Assembly: GCF_012273895.1 (NCBI RefSeq)
Contig: NC_052126.1
Span: 1,997,218-2,061,217 of the forward strand
Reading direction: 5' to 3'
Source: Zerene cesonia
Lineage: Eukaryota > Arthropoda > Insecta > Lepidoptera > Pieridae
Length of the DNA stretch: 64,000 bases
How positions within the stretch are numbered: position 1 is the stretch's first letter; each line of letters opens with the position of its first letter. The notes under the pieces were generated by a model. That model did no database searches. It saw only the letters and a list, made by a program, of their open reading frames with translations, and was not told where the DNA came from. Made by a program: the position numbers and the translations under genes. Below are positions 60,101 to 64,000 of the stretch, one piece after another.

Positions 60101-61949
60101 ATTTGAGCCATATACTTTGCAGTTTCCTTCATCCTGTATTTCGTACCCCCTACACATACGAACTGAAATAATACATATTTTAAGCTAAAATATTCATTGG
60201 CTATTTTTTCTCACTGCTGTATACATCCCATACCACCCAATACCAATTTTTAAAATAAAAGTACTAGCTTTACAATGTCTGTTTTATTTATTTATTTTTT
60301 CTAATAGTGGGCAAAGGAACTGGTGGGTCGCCTGATGGTAAGCGACCAGCGCGGCTCATGAACTCGACTAAATTCAAACCGCTGAAGTGGCTTGGTAACT
60401 TTAGTTGATAGGAGGTAAGGATCGCATTGTCGGAAAGAATAGAGGAAATTACTGGGAAGGCAATCGAAATGGATACGTGTCTTTAGTTAATGAAAAAACA
60501 TAAAGAAAAACGTAAATTTTTTTAGTAGTATAAACCTAAACACCAAGGTTTTTCGAGTCTTAAAAAATATTGTTCAACAAAAATTTAGATATCCTAATTT
60601 TTTAAAATTGCTGTCTTCAACCGAGATCAAAAAAGAGGAGATTCACAATTGAACTGTATTGTTTGTTGACCGATTTTGACGATTTTTTTTTTTGAAAGTC
60701 GAAGCGGTCCGTGTGGTCCCATTTAAGTTTGGTCTATTTCTTTCTTAATTAACGGTTTCAACGGTTTATACAGCTGATAGGGGGTTCCGGACTGGGGTTT
60801 CAATGTCGGGCGAGAGTGCGGGAAATAAATTGATTTTTCAATTTATTTTCGCATGTGGATAACATCACCGCTGCTGAAACGGTGAAGGAAAATATCATGA
60901 GGAAACCGGCATGTCCAAGAATCAAAAGTTCGACGAATGTGACATCTGCACGTACTTGGCCAGCATGGTTGCAATAGGTCGTCCCCCCAGAATACGAAGG
61001 GCAGGCTAGAAGCTGCGAGGTGATTTTTCCATTGCAATCAGCTCCGGTACCCGCCTGGGGTAACACTCTGTACGTAATCGCATTTCGTATAGAGATTAAT
61101 ACAATTTTATAAGACTAAAAGATTAAAAATTGAAGAAGGAGAGGTAAGAATTATAGGAAGGAGAATTGAAAAAATCGGAAAAAATTGTGAAGTCGGAAAA
61201 TCGGGAAATCGGAAAATCGGGAGATCGGGACCGGTAGTGGGCAACGGTAACGTCAATGTGTTATGACAGTGTCTACAGGGTTGACAAGTTTTTCGTAGCT
61301 TTGTTGAGTGTCCGTGCCTTCCCTCATGCCCACCACGTCAAGGTGGCCTCTCACGGGAGGGTTAATATGATTACTTACGTTTCTTTATATTAAAAAAAGA
61401 ATAATTAAATTAAACATTTTAAGGAACAACTATTACTTACTTACTTTAACATCACCGAACATATCTCGTAGATTATGAGTCTGAGTATCCAGTCCCATAT
61501 GGTACAATATATCGCAATCCAACTTCAAAAGATGCGCATTTCGTAGAGGCAATGTCCCATCGTTATTTCTAGACATATTAAAATTTTCATCGTGAATGTG
61601 CTTTTTGTGGACGAATATATGCTTTTAGAATAAGACTACTCAATTATTAATTATGTATGTCTATTTTATAAATAGCGATGGGTTATATTCAAATTGTGAC
61701 ATGGACTACAAAGTCGTCCTGTCAAAGTGAATAAGGTTCATCACCTATACAGGCTTGAACCTAGACTCCACCCAGGAGAAGAAAGGCAAAAAAAAAAGAA
61801 ATAGTAAAAGATAGTTCGAAGAAAGAAAAACATCGAACTTACTGTTGACATTCGCTGTTTTCGCGCGTATTCCACTTAACCCTGCAGTTCTCATAATGTT
61901 GTTCCCAGTTAGGTTGCGTCGGTAGGATATAGTCACACGTACAGTCCAT
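57077..61949 (-). CDS. UPP: Uridine phosphorylase, complete seven-exon gene
   Basis: Phosphorolysis of uridine to uracil and ribose-1-phosphate in cytosolic pyrimidine salvage. Exons in transcript order: 61949-61843, 61568-61445, 60162-60013, 59930-59745, 58831-58696, 58001-57808, 57166-57077. All junctions are GT-AG and keep one frame, giving about 328 residues (human UPP1 is about 310). Visible family motifs: DGTLPLRN and DILYH near the N-terminus, GDVKFVCVGGT with RMK (phosphate-site Arg), AMYKVGP, HGMGVPS, RLGTSGGIG (phosphate loop), MEMES (ribose binding) and the C-terminal EWQQRP. The uracil-recognition segment reads FYRGEARTDGA: Phe and Arg are kept, but the usual Gln (Gln217 in human UPP1) is Glu. 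Introns are 82-1282 bp and hold R1, SINE, LINE and Helitron copies. Identity is secure; only the extreme N-terminus (start exon and the acceptor at 61568) is inferred. Confidence 0.94.
57225..57334 (+). repeat. Interspersed repeat R1, 3' part, in a UPP intron
   Basis: TGTCTGCAATCGACCTTACGCC ... GGTGACATAAAAAAAAA, within the last intron. Confidence 0.8.
57376..57507 (-). mobile_element. Helitron-like degraded element in a UPP intron
   Basis: CCTAGCCTTCTGCACGCGGCTTTGTCCGCG ... ACTTTCGAATTTATAATAATA, ending exactly where the next Helitron begins. Confidence 0.55.
57508..57704 (-). mobile_element. Lep1-like non-autonomous Helitron in a UPP intron
   Basis: A|CTAGCGCCCCGCAGTTTCAC and AATATTAGTAGGA|T ends intact, within the last uridine phosphorylase intron. 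Confidence 0.87.
57808..58001 (-). CDS. UPP: Uridine phosphorylase exon 6
   Basis: A 194-bp exon (two bases plus 64 codons). Starts with GEARTDGAFCDY, where the family has G-Q-G-R-L-D-G, then carries VTNMEMESTAFAAF (ribose-binding MEMES) and ALVCVTFLDRLLGDQ. Donor is CAG|GTATAA. Confidence 0.94.
58095..58510 (-). mobile_element. LINE 3' UTR fragment in a UPP intron
   Basis: Minus strand: AGAAGAGTCGGCAAGAAACTC, GGTTGCCTGGCAGAGATGGC, TCATAAGGCCGC and a terminal AATAAATAAATAAATAAATA. Confidence 0.65.
58696..58831 (-). CDS. UPP: Uridine phosphorylase exon 5
   Basis: A 136-bp exon (45 codons plus one base) from TTTTCAG to the donor G|GTAATT. Encodes AILGRERKFPCDFDKRLNQE... and ends in CANNFYR, just before the uracil-recognition residues. 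Confidence 0.92.
58960..59490 (+). repeat. Interspersed repeat R1 interrupted by a SINE, in a UPP intron
   Basis: R1 blocks at 58960-59104 (AAGAAACAGCTCCCG... CAATCCTTTCCTACTCCC, GCAATGCATTTGCAGAAGCA) resume at 59416 (GCAAATGTTCATGGGCAGTGG ... CCATCAGGCG) after a full-length SINE. Confidence 0.8.
59105..59415 (-). mobile_element. tRNA-derived SINE, full length, nested in R1
   Basis: CTCATCATCATCATGATCATC tail to GAACCACCACTGCT head; about 310 bp, close in sequence to the copy at 40822. Confidence 0.87.
59745..59930 (-). CDS. UPP: Uridine phosphorylase exon 4
   Basis: A 186-bp exon, phase 0 on both sides, of 62 codons, after an 82-bp intron. Contains HGMGVPSMTIALEELLK and the phosphate-binding loop RLGTSGGIGVDPGTVV, the most diagnostic segment of the family. 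Confidence 0.95.
60013..60162 (-). CDS. UPP: Uridine phosphorylase exon 3
   Basis: A 150-bp exon, phase 0 on both sides (TTTCAG acceptor, AGT|GTAAGT donor), of 50 codons. Carries FVCVGGT and RMK, where the Arg contacts phosphate in the family, and ends in RFAMYKVGPILCLS. Confidence 0.94.
60300..60485 (-). repeat. Interspersed repeat R1, degraded, in a UPP intron
   Basis: GTGGGCAAAGGAACTGGTGGGTCGCC TGATGGTAAGCG ... ACTGGGAAGGCAATCG. Confidence 0.65.
60785..60972 (+). mobile_element. tRNA-derived SINE, truncated at both ends, in a UPP intron
   Basis: GGAAATAAATTGATTTTTCAATTTAT, AACGGTGAAGGAAAATATCATGAGG and CGGCATGTCCAAGAATCAAA. Confidence 0.75.
61195..61231. repeat. Short tandem repeat (TCGGAAAATCGGGAAA type)
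   Basis: Four to five units of ATCGGGA/ATCGGAA in the second uridine phosphorylase intron. Confidence 0.75.
61445..61568 (-). CDS. UPP: Uridine phosphorylase exon 2
   Basis: Encodes the N-terminal conserved part: DGTLPLRN, LDCDILYHMGL and MFGDVK. Donor is AAA|GTAAGT at 61444, phase 0. The acceptor TATGTCTAG at 61569 is chosen because it keeps frame with exon 1. Acceptors at 61622 and just before the CACATT segment are also possible, in phase 0, and would add HIFVHKKHIHDENFNMSR. Confidence 0.85.
61843..61949 (-). CDS. UPP: Uridine phosphorylase exon 1 (inferred start exon)
   Basis: Start codon at 61947-61949, seven bases after a good acceptor (TTTTTCAG ending at 61957), so an untranslated upstream exon is likely. 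The frame MDCTCDYILP... is open for 35 codons and ends in phase 2 at donor CA|GTAAGT. Joined to the acceptor at 61568 it reads directly into NNDGTLPLRN. This model uses the first ATG of the exon. The alternative start, ATG TCA ACA at 61851, fits the acceptor at 61621 instead and would give a protein of about 313 residues. Confidence 0.6.
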
Positions 61950-62017
61950 GTTATATCTGAAAAACATACGATTTTTTCTAATCATAGCTGACGTTGGAAA
62001 ATCGTTGGGGATAGACG

Positions 62018-62695
62018 AGCACGCTTCGGCACGAATTAGGCCGCCAGAAGTACGATACCCCCCACAGAACACCGGCGTGGAATAACATACTGATGTAGCA
62101 ATTAAAGACTTTTAACGGATTTTGAACTCGATTTTGACCATATTTTACCCGACGTTTCATTAGGTTATTAACCCGATGTTTCAAACACTTTACAGCCAAT
62201 ATACGGTAAAATACTCAACATACCAACTGCGGAGAAATAGGTGGAGGTAGTTCGCAAACAACAATTTTAGTATGACCTTCAAGACATGTAACATCTTAGA
62301 CTGCCCGTGACCATGCTCGCTGTAAAGTGTTCGAAACGTCGGGTTAATAACCTAATTAATAAATCGCGTTTTCGTAAAATCCGTTAAAAGTAGTTAATTT
62401 CTAAATATAAACTACTCGCGTTAAATCAAACACAAAACAATTAGCATACTACTGTTTCTTTTGGTAAGTAGGGGAGCCGGAGGCCCATATCCTTTTCCTT
62501 ACCTTTCCCAGCCCTTTTCTTTATTTCTCTAAGTCAATCCTTTCTTAATCCCTTTCCAATTTGAAGTCAGTAATCCATTTGTAGAGGCGTGATGTATGTA
62601 ATCGACCTTACGCCTCTCCAAATGTTCATGGGCGTTGGTAGCGCTTACCATCAGGCAACCCACCAGCTCCATTGCCGAGGGTGATTTAAAAAAAA
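62018..62695 (+). repeat. Interspersed repeat R1 interrupted by a fold-back MITE
   Basis: R1 5' part at 62018-62098 (CGAGCACGCTTCGGCACG ... CACCGGCGTGG) resumes at about 62441 (TAGCATACTACTG, GGGGAGCCGGAGGCCCATATC) and runs to GAGGGTGATTTAAAAAAAA. Confidence 0.82.
62101..62440. mobile_element. Fold-back MITE, long member, nested in R1
   Basis: CTTTTAACGGATTTTGAACTCG at the left; CGTAAAATCCGTTAAAAGTAG and ACTCGCGTTAAATCAAACACA at the right; interior with two CCGAYGTTTC blocks and CCCGTGACCATGCTCGCTG. Confidence 0.7.
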
Positions 62696-63019
62696 TTAAG
62701 TTGTTATTTCATATAACTTCTTCTATGTGCTAGAGAAGTGCCCTTCAAGTTCGATCCTGTAGCTATTGCCATTTCGAATTGTCATATACTTATTATTAAT
62801 TATAATAAAAGGTAGTTCATATTTTATATTAGAAACAGATCGCATACAATATGATTTTATTTAAAAGTGTGAAAATCACCATAATAATGTATTAAAAATA
62901 ATATAATATGAAATAAGAGCTACCCAATTAATTATAATTGATATAATATGCCTTCTGTATACGTCAACTATGTAGAAAAAAAATCCTTATCGTATATCGA
63001 TACGAATTTATTAAACCTA

Positions 63020-63198
63020 TCTAATATATAAAATTCTCGTATCACAGTTTTCATTGCCATACTCCTCCGAAACGGCTTGACCGATTTTGATGAAATTTTT
63101 TGTGCTTATCCGGTATCTATGAGAATCGGCCAACATCTATTTTTCATATCCCTGAATGATAAGAGTAAGGCAGAACAGCGTTTGCCGGGTGCAGCTAG
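63020..63198 (+). mobile_element. Helitron, AAAATTCTCG subfamily with a different 3' end
   Basis: A|TCTAATATATAAAATTCTCG start as at 18870, but the 3' end is CAGCGTTTGCCGGGTGCAG CTAG|T in place of the GGTGAAACCGC stem. Confidence 0.8.
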
Positions 63199-63639
63199 TA
63201 AAACTATAAGATATAAGATATATAGATACATACATAGTTTAAAAAACTATCCATACATACCATAAAACGACAGAACTAAATAGTCTCTGGGTTACTGTTT
63301 TATTATGACGTGTATAGACACGTTTAGGAATAAATGGAAAATAATTTTGTTTGATGTTTTATTCAATAAATCATTCCTATTCTTATATTGAATGTTCTAG
63401 ATATGTGATCTCTTTCTGTGTTATACGACCCGTATTATATATCGCTGCCGTAGTGGAATTCTGCTATACACTTTGTAATAACAATGCAATAATACAGAAC
63501 GTGGCTAAACTATTATTGTTTCAGTTTTATATTATAATACTTCAAGAAACAAATTTTATATGTTTTTATTCCTGATACAACCCCTAACCACTGAGGACTA
63601 GAAATTGATATTAAAATACATATTATTAAGTAGTAGAAC

Positions 63640-63755
63640 ACATATAGCCTACCTCAATAAATGGGCTATCTAACATTGAAAGAATTTTTCAAATCGGACC
63701 AGTAGTTCTTGAGATTAGTGCGTTCAAACAAACTCTTTAAAAGCTTTATAACATT
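63640..63755 (-). mobile_element. Helitron-like degraded element, GCTGAAGAG family
   Basis: CAATAAATGGGCTATCTAAC, GGACCAGTAGTTCTTGAGATTAG and ACTCTTTAAAAGCTTTATAAC in reverse order of 26576. Confidence 0.55.
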
Positions 63756-63887
63756 TTTTTTTATAAAACCTGCATTCAGTGGCAAGACTTTAAGCAGATG
63801 AGGTGATTAGGATTTCAATAAGGATATGTATTTTTACATAATTGAAATCCTAGTCCTACTGCTTACTATCCTACTCTCCTACTAATA

Positions 63888-64000
63888 TCCTACCAATATT
63901 ATACATGCGAAAGTTTGTAAGGATGTGTGTGCGTTTGTTGCTCTTTCACGCTAAAACTACTGAACAAATTTCAATGAAATTTGGTACGTAGATAGCTGGA
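63888..64000 (+). mobile_element. Lep1-like Helitron, cut by the window end
   Basis: A|TCCTACCAATATTATACATG CG then GTTTGTAAGGATGTGTGTGCG ... GATAGCTGGA; the CTAG end lies beyond 64000. Confidence 0.8.

Noticed and set aside
1..64000. CRISPR arrays, operons, rRNA or intact tRNA genes
   Set aside because: None seen; the tandem and inverted repeats present do not have CRISPR spacing, and the tRNA-like pieces are SINE heads or T-arm fragments.

Overview
This window is AT-rich eukaryotic DNA from a moth or butterfly (Lepidoptera). The evidence is a split gene with GT-AG introns, an animal-type uridine phosphorylase, and dense repeats typical of lepidopteran genomes: Lep1-like non-autonomous Helitrons (A|TC...CTAG|T), a tRNA-derived SINE with a GAT-rich tail, LINE 3' ends with CTAT or AATA tails, and a hAT-type MITE. 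There are no bacterial features, and most short open frames are chance frames or lie in repeats. The species cannot be named from the sequence.

Two protein-coding loci can be supported, both on the minus strand. (1) At 57077-61949 is a complete seven-exon uridine phosphorylase gene, a pyrimidine salvage enzyme of about 328 residues. Its splice junctions are phase-consistent and a poly(A) signal lies at 56949. Its introns carry Helitrons, a LINE tail, SINEs and copies of a local repeat (R1). The conserved uracil-binding glutamine reads as glutamate. (2) At 8858-27810 are three phase-matched exons at the start of a large gene with very long introns. A start-codon exon (27783-27907) carries a 26-codon upstream ORF; exons at 14071-14228 and 8858-9011 encode a basic, Ser/Pro-rich, probably disordered N-terminal region. 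The rest of the gene would lie beyond position 1. I do not recognise the family with confidence; the N-terminal region of MCTP-type C2-domain proteins is one weak possibility. A CpG-rich block near 53787-54110 looks like a minus-strand promoter with a first exon and could serve this gene. A lone possible exon at 38439-38574 is unassigned.

Layout: 1-8800 is intronic or flanking AT-rich DNA with a hAT MITE (3019-3131), LINE tails and a Helitron. 8.8-28 kb holds the exons of gene 2 with large repeat-containing introns. 28-53 kb is repeat-rich: an R1 dimer, a fold-back MITE, an assembly gap of 1000 Ns flanked by the same 77-bp sequence, several SINEs, many Helitrons and an (AT)n tract. 53.8-54.1 kb is the putative promoter. 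54.4-56.9 kb has a full-length SINE with target-site duplications. 57-62 kb is uridine phosphorylase. 62-64 kb is nested repeats.

No novel gene system was found. The items most worth a second look are the cryptic long-intron gene and its upstream ORF, the Gln-to-Glu change in uridine phosphorylase, a perfect 22-bp-arm hairpin beside a 49-bp-period tandem duplication, the R1 repeat with its internal hairpin, and the duplicated gap edges.
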